DNA of 64,000 nucleotides, taken from Edaphobacter dinghuensis. GTDB lineage: Bacteria; Acidobacteriota; Terriglobia; Terriglobales; Acidobacteriaceae. The DNA is taken from assembly GCF_014640335.1 (NCBI RefSeq), contig NZ_BMGT01000003.1:293149-357148 (forward strand), written 5' to 3'. Both the position numbers and the translations under genes were made by a program. This document shows, piece by piece, positions 16,710 through 24,819 of this stretch. Within the stretch, counting starts at the first letter, position 1. The number at the start of each line of letters is the position of its first letter. The notes beneath the pieces are model-generated. The model saw only the letters and a list, made by a program, of their open reading frames with translations. It searched no databases and had not been told where the DNA came from.

Positions 16710-17471
16710 TTAGCGAGTAAAGAGATCTTTGACCTGCTGCACGAAGACGTCGCGGCCCATGTCGGAGATGGCCTCGGTGAGCGGAAGCTCCTTGGGGCAG
16801 GCCTGCACGCAGTTCTGGGCGAAGCTGCACTCCTGAATGCCGCCGTCACCGGCGAGAGCGCGGAGACGCTCTTCCTTAAGGACGGAGCCGCTGGGGTCTA
16901 TATTAAAGAGCTTTGCCTGAGCGATGGTGGCTGCGCCGACGAAGTTGGTGACGTCGTTGAACTGAGGGCAGACCTCCATGCAGATGGTGCAGGAGATGCA
17001 ATTGGAGAGCGGGTAGCGCTGCTCCTGAATTTGAGGAGCCTGGCGTGGCCCGGCTCCGAGATCGTACGAGCCGTCGATGGGTACCCAGGCTTTGACGCGC
17101 TTGAGGTTCTCGAAGAGGACGCTGCGGTCGACGGCGAGGTCGCGGACGACGGGGAACTTGGAGAGGGGAGCGAGGGTGATGGGCTGGTCGTTATTTGGTC
17201 CGCGCAGCTTGTCGACCAGAGCCGAGCAGGCCATGCGGGCCTTGCCGTTGATGAGCATGGCGCAGGAGCCGCAGATCTCTTCGAGGCAGTTGGAGTCGTA
17301 GGTGATGGGCGTGGTCTGCTTGCCGGAGACGTCGACGGGATTGAGCGCGATCTCGCCGAGCAGCGAGGTGATGTTCATGCCGGGGCGGTAGGGAACCTCG
17401 AACTTCTCGGTGGTGGCGGGGGAGTTCGGGTTGGACTGACGCTTGATCTCGACTTTGATGCTCTGTGCCAT
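16710..17471 (-). CDS. sdhB: Succinate dehydrogenase/fumarate reductase iron-sulfur subunit
   Basis: This 253-residue subunit transfers electrons from the flavoprotein to quinone through three clusters. The [2Fe-2S] site is within NCLEEICGSCAMLINGKARM (C-x4-C-x2-C type). The ferredoxin-like part has CISCTICMEVCP and CVQACPKELPLTEAI for the [4Fe-4S] and [3Fe-4S] clusters. It is the last gene of a - strand sdh operon, separated from sdhA by 525 bp containing a small membrane-protein gene and repeats. Length and motifs fit the cytochrome b558-type enzyme. Confidence 0.96.
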   Translation of the reverse strand: MAQSIKVEIKRQSNPNSPATTEKFEVPYRPGMNITSLLGEIALNPVDVSGKQTTPITYDSNCLEEICGSCAMLINGKARMACSALVDKLRGPNNDQPITLAPLSKFPVVRDLAVDRSVLFENLKRVKAWVPIDGSYDLGAGPRQAPQIQEQRYPLSNCISCTICMEVCPQFNDVTNFVGAATIAQAKLFNIDPSGSVLKEERLRALAGDGGIQECSFAQNCVQACPKELPLTEAISDMGRDVFVQQVKDLFTR

Positions 17472-17590
17472 GCAAATGCTCCCGTAAGACCGGAACTCTC
17501 CCTACGCCTTCGACGAGTAGAGAGTGTGGAGGCCTTTCTTGCTATAGATTTCATTCGCCGGCAGGGATAGATGATTGCAGCGGCGATGCC

Positions 17591-17734
17591 TTAACGATGG
17601 CCGATGGGCGGATGAGGTCTCGACCTCAGGGCCTTCTGCCGGTTGTTGGTGCGGATGTTGTACACAAACATATACGTGATGAAGATCGCGAATATGAGTG
17701 CAAGGACGAGATAGACGACGTGTATGCCTGACAT
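17591..17734 (-). CDS. 47-residue CcmD-like single-pass membrane protein in sdh operon
   Basis: This is a short ORF of 47 codons with ATG at 17734 and TAA at 17591. The peptide starts MSGIHVVYLVLALIFAIFIT, continues with YMFVYNIRTNNRQKAL and ends with a basic PHPPIGHR tail. It is one hydrophobic helix (about residues 5-26) followed by a positive-inside tail, the layout of CcmD-type and other tiny membrane subunits. It lies on the operon strand between sdhA and sdhB. It could be a small accessory subunit or assembly factor of the succinate dehydrogenase, but this is inference. Confidence 0.6.
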   Translation of the reverse strand: MSGIHVVYLVLALIFAIFITYMFVYNIRTNNRQKALRSRPHPPIGHR

Positions 17735-17792
17735 GTCCGGTTAGATGGTGCGAACGGGTTTTTAGGCGATACGTTGGTTGCGAAAGAGGGCA

Positions 17793-17860
17793 TACCCCAG
17801 GGGCTAAAGCCCCCGTTTTGCTGGCATCGGAGAGGCCCAAGGCTGAAGCCTTGGGGTACC
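17793..17860. repeat. Acidobacterial-style imperfect inverted repeat element
   Basis: Outer arms TACCCCAGGGGCT and AAGCCTTGGGGTA face each other. The inner parts GGGGCTAAAGCCCC and AAGGCTGAAGCCTT are small palindromes. The 'CTAAAGCC / CTGAAGCC' style resembles dispersed intergenic repeats I associate with acidobacterial genomes. It sits between sdhA and the small membrane-protein gene. Confidence 0.65.
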
Positions 17861-17956
17861 TAGAAGCAAAACCGCTGAGATATCCGGAGGCAAGAACGCT
17901 TGGGTTCCTGGAGGCAAGAACGTTGGAGTGTCTGGAGGCAGGAACAAGTCTGGCCA
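17861..17956. repeat. Degenerate 24-bp tandem repeat, four units
   Basis: Four 24-bp units begin at 17861, 17885, 17909 and 17933, with a shared core (T/C)GGAGGCAAGAACG; the first unit is most diverged. The right part of the adjacent inverted repeat (17838-17860) aligns as a further unit, so the array may have grown from that element. It lies just after the sdhA stop on the - strand. Confidence 0.6.
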
Positions 17957-17996
17957 TTTCAGAGACGGATTTTGTCATGATGCCTCCTCTCTTTTA

Positions 17997-19772
17997 TTAG
18001 GCGGTGGCGTCGTAGCGGCGCGCGCGGGGTGGTATGTGGCTGATGTCCACGGCTTCGAACTCGAAGGCGGGGGCGTCGTCTTTGAAGCTGGCTTTGGTGG
18101 TCTTGAGGAACTTTTCGTCGTTGCGGTCGGGGAAGTCGGGCTTGTAGTGTGCTCCGCGGGACTCGTCGCGGAGGCGTGCGCCCTGGACGATGACGCGGCC
18201 GAGCTGGAGCATGTTGTAGAGCTGGCGGGTGAAGGCGAAGCTGGTGTTGGCCCACTGGCTCTTGTCGGAGAGGTTGACGTTGCGATAGCGGTCGAGCAGC
18301 TCGACGATCTTGGCGTCGGCTTCATCGAGGCCCGCGTTGTAGCGGATGATGGTCGCGTGCTTGGTCATGGTCTCGCCAAGCTCGCGCCAGATCTTGAAGG
18401 GGTTTTCGGTGCCCTTGTTGTTGAGCAGGAGATTGTTGCTCTCGTTCTGGCGCTGAAGCTCGGCGGCGTGGCCACCGTCGCCTTCCTGTGCGGGGAGCGA
18501 TTTGGCATAGGCCAGGGCCTGCGGCCCGGCGACGAAGCCTCCGTAAATGCATGAGAGCAGGGAGTTTGCTCCAAGGCGATTAGCACCGTGGATGGAGTAG
18601 TCGGCCTCGCCCGCGGCGAAGACGCCGGGGATGTTGGTCTGCTGATTGAAGTCGACCCAGAGACCGCCCATGGTGTAGTGCATGCCCGGAAAGATCTTCA
18701 TGGGGACCTTGCGGGGGTCGTCGCCGACGAACTTCTCGTAGATTTCCAAGATGCCTTCGAGCTTGTGCTGGGCGGCGGGCGGAAGGTGCGAGACGTCGAG
18801 ATAGACCATGGGCTGGCCGTCGATGCCCATGCCGTGTTCGTAGACGACCTTGAAGATGGCCCGGGTGGCTACGTCGCGGGGGACGAGGTTGCCGTACTTG
18901 GGATACCACTCTTCGAGGAAGTACCAGCGGTCGCCTTCGGGGATGGATTGCGCGGCGCGCTTGTCGTTCTTGTCCTTGGGTACCCAGACGCGGCCGCCTT
19001 CGCCGCGGGCCGACTCGGACATGAGGCGGAGCTTGTCTTCGCCGGGGATGGCGGTGGGGTGGACCTGGATGAACTCGCCGTTGGCGTAGAAGGCTCCCTG
19101 CTGGTAGAGGGCGGATTGGGCGGAGCCGGTGCAGACGACCGAGTTGGTGGACTTGCCGAAGATGGCTCCGTTGCCGCCGGTGCAGACGATGATGGCGTCG
19201 GCGGGGAAGGTGCGGGTCTCCATGGTGCGGAGGTCCATGGCGCAGATGCCGCGTGCGGCTCCCTTGCTGTCGAGGACGGCGGAGAGGAACTCCCAGCCTT
19301 CGTACTTGGTGACCTTGCCCTCGGCCTCGAAGCGGCGGACCTGCTCGTCGAGCGCGTAGAGAAGCTGCTGGCCGGTGGTGGCTCCGGCGAAGGCGGTGCG
19401 GTGGAAGAGGGTGCCTCCGAAGCGGCGGAAGTCGAGCAGACCTTCGGGGGTACGGTTGAAGGGGACGCCCATGCGGTCGAGCAGATCGATGATGGCGGGG
19501 CCTTGCTCGCACATCTGCTTGACGGGGGTCTGGTTGGCGAGGAAGTCGCCGCCGTAGACGGTGTCGTCGAAGTGGGCCCAGGTGCTGTCGCCTTCGCCCT
19601 TGAGGTTCTTGGCGGAGTTGATGCCGCCCTGCGCGCAGACGGAGTGCGAGCGCTTGACCGGGACGATGGAGAAGAGGTCGACCTTGCCGCCGGCTTCGGC
19701 GATCTTGATGACGGCGGAGAGTCCGGCGAGGCCGCCACCTACTACGATGATTCTGGGAGTTGCTGCTGCCAT
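17997..19772 (-). CDS. sdhA: Succinate dehydrogenase/fumarate reductase flavoprotein subunit
   Basis: This 591-residue catalytic subunit oxidises succinate to fumarate with covalent FAD. The dinucleotide fold is IIVVGGGLAGLSAVIKIAEA at residues 5-24. The covalent FAD site is the His of KRSHSVCAQGGINSA. The catalytic region contains HPTAIPGEDKLRLMSESARG and the late HGANRLGANSLL. The C-terminal helical domain is complete. The product is about the normal length for this type. It follows sdhC and a small membrane-protein gene, and precedes the 47-aa protein and sdhB. Confidence 0.96.
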   Translation of the reverse strand: MAAATPRIIVVGGGLAGLSAVIKIAEAGGKVDLFSIVPVKRSHSVCAQGGINSAKNLKGEGDSTWAHFDDTVYGGDFLANQTPVKQMCEQGPAIIDLLDRMGVPFNRTPEGLLDFRRFGGTLFHRTAFAGATTGQQLLYALDEQVRRFEAEGKVTKYEGWEFLSAVLDSKGAARGICAMDLRTMETRTFPADAIIVCTGGNGAIFGKSTNSVVCTGSAQSALYQQGAFYANGEFIQVHPTAIPGEDKLRLMSESARGEGGRVWVPKDKNDKRAAQSIPEGDRWYFLEEWYPKYGNLVPRDVATRAIFKVVYEHGMGIDGQPMVYLDVSHLPPAAQHKLEGILEIYEKFVGDDPRKVPMKIFPGMHYTMGGLWVDFNQQTNIPGVFAAGEADYSIHGANRLGANSLLSCIYGGFVAGPQALAYAKSLPAQEGDGGHAAELQRQNESNNLLLNNKGTENPFKIWRELGETMTKHATIIRYNAGLDEADAKIVELLDRYRNVNLSDKSQWANTSFAFTRQLYNMLQLGRVIVQGARLRDESRGAHYKPDFPDRNDEKFLKTTKASFKDDAPAFEFEAVDISHIPPRARRYDATA

Positions 19773-19799
19773 GAATTAGTTCCTATCCGATCGCTCGAA

Positions 19800-20105
19800 T
19801 TAGCGTTGCAATGAATTAGGATTCGAGAAAAAAAGGTTGAAGGCCACAGTGGCCCATGCAAGTAATCCAACGAGAGCCAATGAAAAATAAGCTTGTCGCA
19901 AACGGCTTTTGGGAAATTGCTGGCGATGAAATGAGACTATCCGCAGAATATGAAATGGAGACTTGGGTCCCCAATCGCGAATTGAAAGCGCGGGATTGGC
20001 CTTGTTGGTTTGACCGATGATCTCGATCAGAATTAGAGCACCCGTTAGGAAACAGATCGCCATTACGGCTATACAGATTCCAATTCCTGCAGGATGTAGA
20101 TGCAT
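19800..20105 (-). CDS. Two-helix membrane protein between sdhC and sdhA
   Basis: The 101-residue ORF is in an AT-richer patch of the operon. It predicts two membrane helices (GIGICIAVMAICFLTGALIL, about 8-28, and AYFSLALVGLLAWATVAFNL, about 72-91) with a basic segment between them. It starts 3 bp after the sdhC stop and ends 27 bp before sdhA, so co-expression is likely. I do not recognise a family. A different frame is also open here (19816-20112) but gives a less membrane-like product. Confidence 0.55.
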   Translation of the reverse strand: MHLHPAGIGICIAVMAICFLTGALILIEIIGQTNKANPALSIRDWGPKSPFHILRIVSFHRQQFPKSRLRQAYFSLALVGLLAWATVAFNLFFSNPNSLQR

Positions 20106-20108
20106 AGT

Positions 20109-20915
20109 TCATTGCACCTCACCAGGCTGGCTTGGATTCGTTGAGTTGGGCGGAACTGGACTTGGTGCGGGTAAAGCAATGCCGGCGGGCTGCTCCGGCA
20201 TGACGTCTGCGGGGGCGTTCTGGTACTTTGGCCCGACGAAGGCGTAGATGCTGATGAGGCCCATGAGGCAGAGGGCGGAACCAGCCACGGCGCAGACGTA
20301 GCCGAACTTTTTGCGGGCCTTGTCGCCGGGGGTGATGCCCCACTTGGCGGCGAAGAGCCAGACGCCGTAGGAGAAGTGCCAGCAGGTCGCGATCATCGCA
20401 ACAATATAGATAGCCAGCATCCAGGGGTTGTGGAGCTCGTGCTGGACCTTGGCGAAGGCTGCGCCGGGATGCTCGGGCAGGCTGACGCCGGAGAAGCGCT
20501 GCCGCCAGACGTGCTGGACGATGTAGGCCAGAGCGATGAGGCCGGTGACGCGCTGCATGAGGTACATCCGGTTGCCCGCCCAGGGGTAGACGTTGACGTT
20601 GGAGCGGCCACGCAGCCAGATGAAGACGCCGTATCCGGCGTGGAAGGCCAGCGGAATAAAGATGAAGGCCCACTCGAGGATGCGGACCATCGGGAGGCTG
20701 TTGAGGAACAGGACCTGCTTGGCGTAGGCGAGGGGGCCGTTGATGGCCTCGAAGTTGGAGATGATGTGCTCGATGAGGAAGGCGCCGATGGGGACGATTC
20801 CTGAGAGCGAGTGCAGTTTGCGCCAGAAGTAAGAATGGCCCTGACCGGCGCGGAGCGGTTGCACGCCGCGTAAATGGGGTGCGGCAGGGGTTGCTGGCGG
20901 TGCGGCTGCGGCCAT
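20109..20915 (-). CDS. sdhC: Succinate dehydrogenase cytochrome b558 subunit
   Basis: This 268-residue membrane anchor has five predicted helices and binds haem. Histidines in membrane segments (HSLSGIVPIGAFLIEHII, FHAGYGVFIWL, IVQHVWRQRF, CWHFSYGVWLF) fit the b558-type SdhC of the Bacillus/epsilon-proteobacterial group. I chose ATG 20915 because AAGGAG lies 5-6 nt upstream; an in-frame upstream extension to 21002 lacks such a site and adds non-membrane sequence. The C-terminal tail is Pro-rich. It is the first gene of the sdh operon. Confidence 0.9.
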   Translation of the reverse strand: MAAAAPPATPAAPHLRGVQPLRAGQGHSYFWRKLHSLSGIVPIGAFLIEHIISNFEAINGPLAYAKQVLFLNSLPMVRILEWAFIFIPLAFHAGYGVFIWLRGRSNVNVYPWAGNRMYLMQRVTGLIALAYIVQHVWRQRFSGVSLPEHPGAAFAKVQHELHNPWMLAIYIVAMIATCWHFSYGVWLFAAKWGITPGDKARKKFGYVCAVAGSALCLMGLISIYAFVGPKYQNAPADVMPEQPAGIALPAPSPVPPNSTNPSQPGEVQ

Positions 20916-21047
20916 GAGGACTCCTTGAAGATCTTGAAGGGTGCACTGCGGTAGATAGAGTGCAGCATGGTGATTATTCCGCTCGGGTCTTGTCAGCGTC
21001 AAGGAAAGCGGCTGGATTTGTGCGGTTATCGTTGTGATTGTGCGAAT

Positions 21048-21674
21048 TTACGGTATGTTGCTTGCCAGTTCGCTGAGTAAGGCAGCGAACGCGCGGCCTC
21101 GGTGGCTGAAGGTGAGCTTGGTTTCGATATCGAGCTCGGCCATGGTTTTGCCGCGCTCGGGTAGGTAGAAGAGCGGGTCGTAGCCGAAGCCTTCGGTGCC
21201 GCGTGGGGCGGAGAGAATATCGCCTTCGACGGCACCGTGGCCGATGGCGAGGACTTTGCCGTCGCGAGCGGCGGCGAGGACGCAGTGGTAACGGGCGCTC
21301 CGCTCGGTGAGGGGAACCCCGGTGAGGAGGGAAAGGAGATAAAGATTATTGCGTTGGTCGGTGGTGAGGGGATGGGAGGTTTCAACCGGATGAAAGTGGT
21401 GGTCGTCGGCGTAGCGGGCGGAGCGGACTCCGGGTGCGCCGTGGAGGGCGTCGACTTCGAGGCCGGAGTCGTCGGCGATGACGATGGCGCCGGGAGCGAG
21501 GTTTGAGTAATAGATGGCCTTGGTTTGGGCGTTGCCTTCGAAGGTGGGTTCGTCTTCGGAAGGTGGAGGGATTTCTTTGAGGTTGGGGAGTGGGAGGAGC
21601 GAGATGTCCTGCGTGGTGGCTGCGGCGAAGTCGCGCAGTTTGCCGGGATTTGAGGTAGCAATGTAGAGGTTCAT
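21048..21674 (-). CDS. rdgB: XTP/dITP pyrophosphatase (RdgB/HAM1 family)
   Basis: The 208-residue enzyme hydrolyses non-canonical purine triphosphates (XTP, dITP) to monophosphates, protecting DNA and RNA. Family motifs are present: IATSNPGKLRDF at the start, the Mg-binding IVIADDSGLEVDALHGAPGV, SARYA, the GAVEGDI segment and the late FGYDPLFYLPERGKTMAEL with FSHRGRAFAAL. Length is normal. It is monocistronic or follows its own promoter, 132 bp upstream of the sdhC start on the same strand. Confidence 0.96.
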   Translation of the reverse strand: MNLYIATSNPGKLRDFAAATTQDISLLPLPNLKEIPPPSEDEPTFEGNAQTKAIYYSNLAPGAIVIADDSGLEVDALHGAPGVRSARYADDHHFHPVETSHPLTTDQRNNLYLLSLLTGVPLTERSARYHCVLAAARDGKVLAIGHGAVEGDILSAPRGTEGFGYDPLFYLPERGKTMAELDIETKLTFSHRGRAFAALLSELASNIP

Positions 21675-21737
21675 TTGTCTGGATGTAATGCTAGAGGATT
21701 TTTGTAGATGGCAAATCGTGGTGCGGAAGAAATGCGA

Positions 21738-21783
21738 AATACAGGGGTCTCTCCACTGCGCTTCGCTTCGGTCGAGATGACGT
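21738..21783. repeat. 46-bp dispersed repeat, copy A
   Basis: This 46-bp stretch (AATACAGGGGTCTCTCCACT ... GTCGAGATGACGT) recurs in opposite orientation at 50974-51019 with only two mismatches. It lies between rdgB and the next - strand gene, near a 3' end. Confidence 0.85.
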
Positions 21784-21795
21784 GTCTCTTGAGAT

Positions 21796-23163
21796 TTAGT
21801 GGAGACGGAAGCGGACGAAGGCTACAACTCCGACGGGGTGATGGCCGTAGGTGGGGACGAGGGCTTCGGGTGCGGTGTAGGTGGTGAACTGTGCTCCGGG
21901 TGCGGCTAGCAGGTGAGGGAGGATGTGGAAGTCGAGATCGTAGCCGATGCTGTAAGCCTGTACGTGGCCGATGGGCGACTCTTCAAAGTTGGGCGGAAGA
22001 TGGCTGCCGGGGGAGATGAGGAGTTCGTTGGAGCGGCCTGCGTTTTCGATGCGCGTCCAGAGATAGTTGCGCGTGCGGAACTGGAGGAGGGATTCGACGA
22101 GGTAGCTGTTCTCTTTGCTGTTGTCGGAGAGGGAGCGGGTTCGTCCCCAGAGGAGCGTGCTGGACCAGTTGCCGGTGTGGGTTGTGCCGCCGAGAGGTTT
22201 GTTGTACATGATGGAGGCGGTTTGACGTTGTTGGTCTTCGTTGGGGTAGAGGGCTTCGGGGCTGACGATGTGGGCGATGGAGTATTGGCCGCTCCAGTTT
22301 GGTGTGGGAGAAAAGGTGATGCGCGAGGAGTAGCTGTCGATGGCGTGGCCGTTGGGTGAGGGTTGGAATCCCCAGCGCTGCTCGGAGGGTTCGCCGCCGT
22401 GGAAGCCGGACTCTTCGAAGCGGAGGCCGCGCCAGGTGATGCCTCCGGTGAGGACGTTGTAGGCGATGTGGGTGGAGTCTTCCTGATGGTGGCCGAGTGC
22501 GGCGAGCGGGTCTTCGGATGCAGAGAGCCGATGCGGATAGGCGGTGGGGCCGATGGCGGGGTCTCCGATGGGCGCGGCGTAGAAGCTGAGGAGAGTTTGT
22601 TGGCCGAGGCGAATGTCGTAGAGGGCGGCGACTTCCATGAAGAAGTTGTGAGGGTGCTGGCCGTCGATGATGGGCTTGCCGAAGGCGGTCTCGCCCTGCT
22701 GGAAGAGCTCGGGATATTGACGGCCGCTGACGGTCGCGGGTTCGAGCGAGAACATTGCTCGCAAGGTGAGCTGGCCGGGGCCGAGGTGTCGCATGGCCAT
22801 GGGCATGAGCCAGTTGGTGGAGAAGAGTTTGTCAGCACCGCGCGGGCCTGATTGCTGGGTGTCGGAGATGAAGGCGGTGCCGTGGAGCATCAGCATCCAT
22901 GGGCCGTGGTGCGACATGAGCATGGGAGTCGGCGTGGAGGCGGGTTCGGCGCTGGTGCCGGAAGAGGTGTGGTTGAGTTCAGCTTCGATGAGCGTGGTGG
23001 GCTGGTGCATTCCGCTCATCATGCTCATCTTCTTCATCTTCATATTCATTGGCTTGGAGCCCATGTCCATGCCGGGCATATCGGGCATGTTGGGTTGCTG
23101 CGCTCGGGTGGCGAGAGGAAATAAGACGAGTGCAAAAAGCATTGCGGCGAGAGTGCGGGGCAT
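21796..23163 (-). CDS. Met/His-rich outer-membrane beta-barrel-like protein
   Basis: The product has 455 residues with a signal peptide (MPRTLAAMLFALVLFPLATR). The next 30 residues are extraordinarily rich in Met with His (MPDMPGMDMGSKPMNMKMKK, then MSMMSGMHQ), a pattern of periplasmic copper-binding peptides. The remainder is alternating hydrophobic/polar with many aromatic residues and ends in VRFRLH, typical of an outer-membrane barrel. I do not recognise a named family. The Cys/His-rich small exported protein next to it supports a metal-related, possibly copper-related, role, which is inference. Confidence 0.7.
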   Translation of the reverse strand: MPRTLAAMLFALVLFPLATRAQQPNMPDMPGMDMGSKPMNMKMKKMSMMSGMHQPTTLIEAELNHTSSGTSAEPASTPTPMLMSHHGPWMLMLHGTAFISDTQQSGPRGADKLFSTNWLMPMAMRHLGPGQLTLRAMFSLEPATVSGRQYPELFQQGETAFGKPIIDGQHPHNFFMEVAALYDIRLGQQTLLSFYAAPIGDPAIGPTAYPHRLSASEDPLAALGHHQEDSTHIAYNVLTGGITWRGLRFEESGFHGGEPSEQRWGFQPSPNGHAIDSYSSRITFSPTPNWSGQYSIAHIVSPEALYPNEDQQRQTASIMYNKPLGGTTHTGNWSSTLLWGRTRSLSDNSKENSYLVESLLQFRTRNYLWTRIENAGRSNELLISPGSHLPPNFEESPIGHVQAYSIGYDLDFHILPHLLAAPGAQFTTYTAPEALVPTYGHHPVGVVAFVRFRLH

Positions 23164-23242
23164 AGCAGATTCTTCTCCTGATGATTGCTGGTCGGCGTAC
23201 AGCGCAGATCGCGCTGCGTTGCGGCGAGGCGTAGGAGTGGAA

Positions 23243-23572
23243 TCAGATGCGAAGCGTGAGGCGTGGGGGATGCGGAGGCGGCCAGACGAGTTGATCGGGA
23301 GGCGACAGGATCGCTATGGTGCCGATGCTGATCGTCGCAGTTTCGGCGAGTGAGATTTGAGCGGGATGCTCGATGGTTATGGCGGTTGTGACAGACGAAG
23401 GCTGATGATGCGCATCACAGCATACTGGAGTCTGCTGGTTGACCGGCGAATGTTTTGTGCAGTGACTGCATGAGGCAGTGTTGTGGCTCGCGACTTCCAT
23501 GCACGACACTGAACTGGTGATCAACACCAGTATGCAGAGGACAGCGGCGAGATTGCGGAAGAGCTGTTTCAT
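23243..23572 (-). CDS. Small exported Cys/His-rich protein, possible metal binding
   Basis: This 109-residue protein starts with a signal peptide (MKQLFRNLAAVLCILVLITS SVSC), where the last Cys could be lipidated. A CSHCTKHSP and later CCDAHH cluster follow, then a Thr/Ile-rich part and a Pro-rich tail. Cys/His clusters of this kind bind metals. It lies 79 bp upstream of the Met-rich outer-membrane gene on the same strand, so the two are probably co-expressed. ATG 23572 is preferred to the in-frame TTG at 23581. The family is not recognised. Confidence 0.6.
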   Translation of the reverse strand: MKQLFRNLAAVLCILVLITSSVSCMEVASHNTASCSHCTKHSPVNQQTPVCCDAHHQPSSVTTAITIEHPAQISLAETATISIGTIAILSPPDQLVWPPPHPPRLTLRI

Positions 23573-23666
23573 GCGGCACAACGATTTCTGTTCCAGTATA
23601 AATTCAGCAGGGCCGTGTCAGGGGTGTGAAATAAGCTGACGGGTAGATTGAAGAGCGGAGTTCACT

Positions 23667-24098
23667 ATGTCAACGATGAAAGCGCATACCGAGTATCTGA
23701 CGCTACACACAGACGAACGTTATGAGATGGTGCATATTACACCTCAGGTCGAAGAGATTGTGCGCCGCAGCGGCATCGACGATGGTCTTTGTTTTGTGTC
23801 TCCGATGCACATTACGGCTGCGATCTATGTGAACGACAATGAGGACGGCCTGATCGAAGATATTGGCGCGTGGCTGGAAAAGCTTGCTCCGGCATGGCCG
23901 GGATACAAGCATCACCAGACGGGCGAGGATAATGCGGATGCTCATCTGAAGGCGCTGCTGCTGCATCACGAGACGACGCTGCCGGTTACGAAGGGGCGGC
24001 TGGATCTGGGGACGTGGCAGCGTATTTTTTATGCGGAGTTCGATGGGCAGCGGCCCAAGCGCGTCATCGTGAAGTTGCTGGGTGTCGCAAAAGGATGA
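23667..24098 (+). CDS. yjbQ: YjbQ/UPF0047 family protein
   Basis: The 143-residue protein matches the YjbQ family over its full length: the early [19 protein letters not shown] segment, the conserved [20 protein letters not shown] and the late [20 protein letters not shown]. Members have a compact trimeric fold with conserved His/Asp residues, and E. coli YjbQ has weak thiamine-phosphate synthase activity; the physiological role is unsettled. Its 3' end overlaps the convergent motB gene by 35 bp. Confidence 0.92.
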   Translation: MSTMKAHTEYLTLHTDERYEMVHITPQVEEIVRRSGIDDGLCFVSPMHITAAIYVNDNEDGLIEDIGAWLEKLAPAWPGYKHHQTGEDNADAHLKALLLHHETTLPVTKGRLDLGTWQRIFYAEFDGQRPKRVIVKLLGVAKG

Positions 24099-24819
24099 TG
24101 TCGACGCGGCGATTTTGAGCGCGGCCCTCAGCGGTGCTGTTGCTGGCGACGGGATGGAATTCGGCATAACCGGCGGCGGAGAGATTGGCGGGATCGATGG
24201 GGCCGCGTTCGAGCAGAAGACGTGCGATGGCTGTGGCGCGCGCGGTGGATAACTCCCAGTTAGTGGGGAACTGTGAGTTGTGGATGGGAACGTTGTCGGT
24301 GTGGCCTTCGATGCGTAGCGGGCCTTGGGGCAAGGTCATCGCCAGGCTCGACAGCATGGGGATGGAGGCGGCGCGGACTTCGGCTGAACCGGAGGGAAAG
24401 AAGCCGGCTTCGTGCAGCGAGATGACGAGGCCATCGGTCGTGATGCGCATGGTTACGCTGCCGGGTGGAATGTGGCCTGCGGCGATTTGTTCGGCGAGAA
24501 GTTTGTTGAGATGCTTTTCGGTCTCCTCCGCAGTTTCGATTCGGACTGAGGGAAGCGGAAGGGGAAGGGCAGCGGGCGTTGTGTTGACCGGGGCGGCATG
24601 ACGGTCTGTTAATGGCGGCGTCTTCGAGTGGGCTTCAAAGACGCCCATCGGTGTGAACGCGCTCTGCATGGCCTCCGAGAGCTCGGTCTGCTTTGCTTTA
24701 TTTGACTGACTGGAGGCGAAGAGGACGACGAAAAATGCGAAGAGCAGCGTGATGAAGTCGGCATAGGAGACCAGCCAGCGCTCGTGATTGACGTGCTCGT
24801 GCTTCTTCTTGCGGCTCAT
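24064..24819 (-). CDS. motB: Flagellar stator protein MotB (OmpA-like C-terminus)
   Basis: This 251-residue stator subunit has a basic N-terminus and the single membrane helix [20 protein letters not shown] (about 15-34), containing the essential proton-carrying Asp of the YADF motif. The periplasmic part has an OmpA/MotB peptidoglycan-binding domain (about 145-245: [33 protein letters not shown]). It overlaps motA by 4 bp, and its 3' end overlaps the convergent yjbQ. Together with MotA it forms the proton channel that drives the motor. Confidence 0.95.
   Translation of the reverse strand: MSRKKKHEHVNHERWLVSYADFITLLFAFFVVLFASSQSNKAKQTELSEAMQSAFTPMGVFEAHSKTPPLTDRHAAPVNTTPAALPLPLPSVRIETAEETEKHLNKLLAEQIAAGHIPPGSVTMRITTDGLVISLHEAGFFPSGSAEVRAASIPMLSSLAMTLPQGPLRIEGHTDNVPIHNSQFPTNWELSTARATAIARLLLERGPIDPANLSAAGYAEFHPVASNSTAEGRAQNRRVDIILLRHPATSR

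Noticed and set aside
17502..17978. 158-aa - strand ORF between sdhA and sdhB
   Set aside because: It consists largely of translated repeat DNA and overlaps a better small membrane-protein ORF in another frame.
18588..19814. Long + strand ORF (408 aa) opposite sdhA
   Set aside because: It is antisense to the clearly recognised sdhA, has Gly/Asp/Val-biased composition expected from a shadow frame, and has no known motif.
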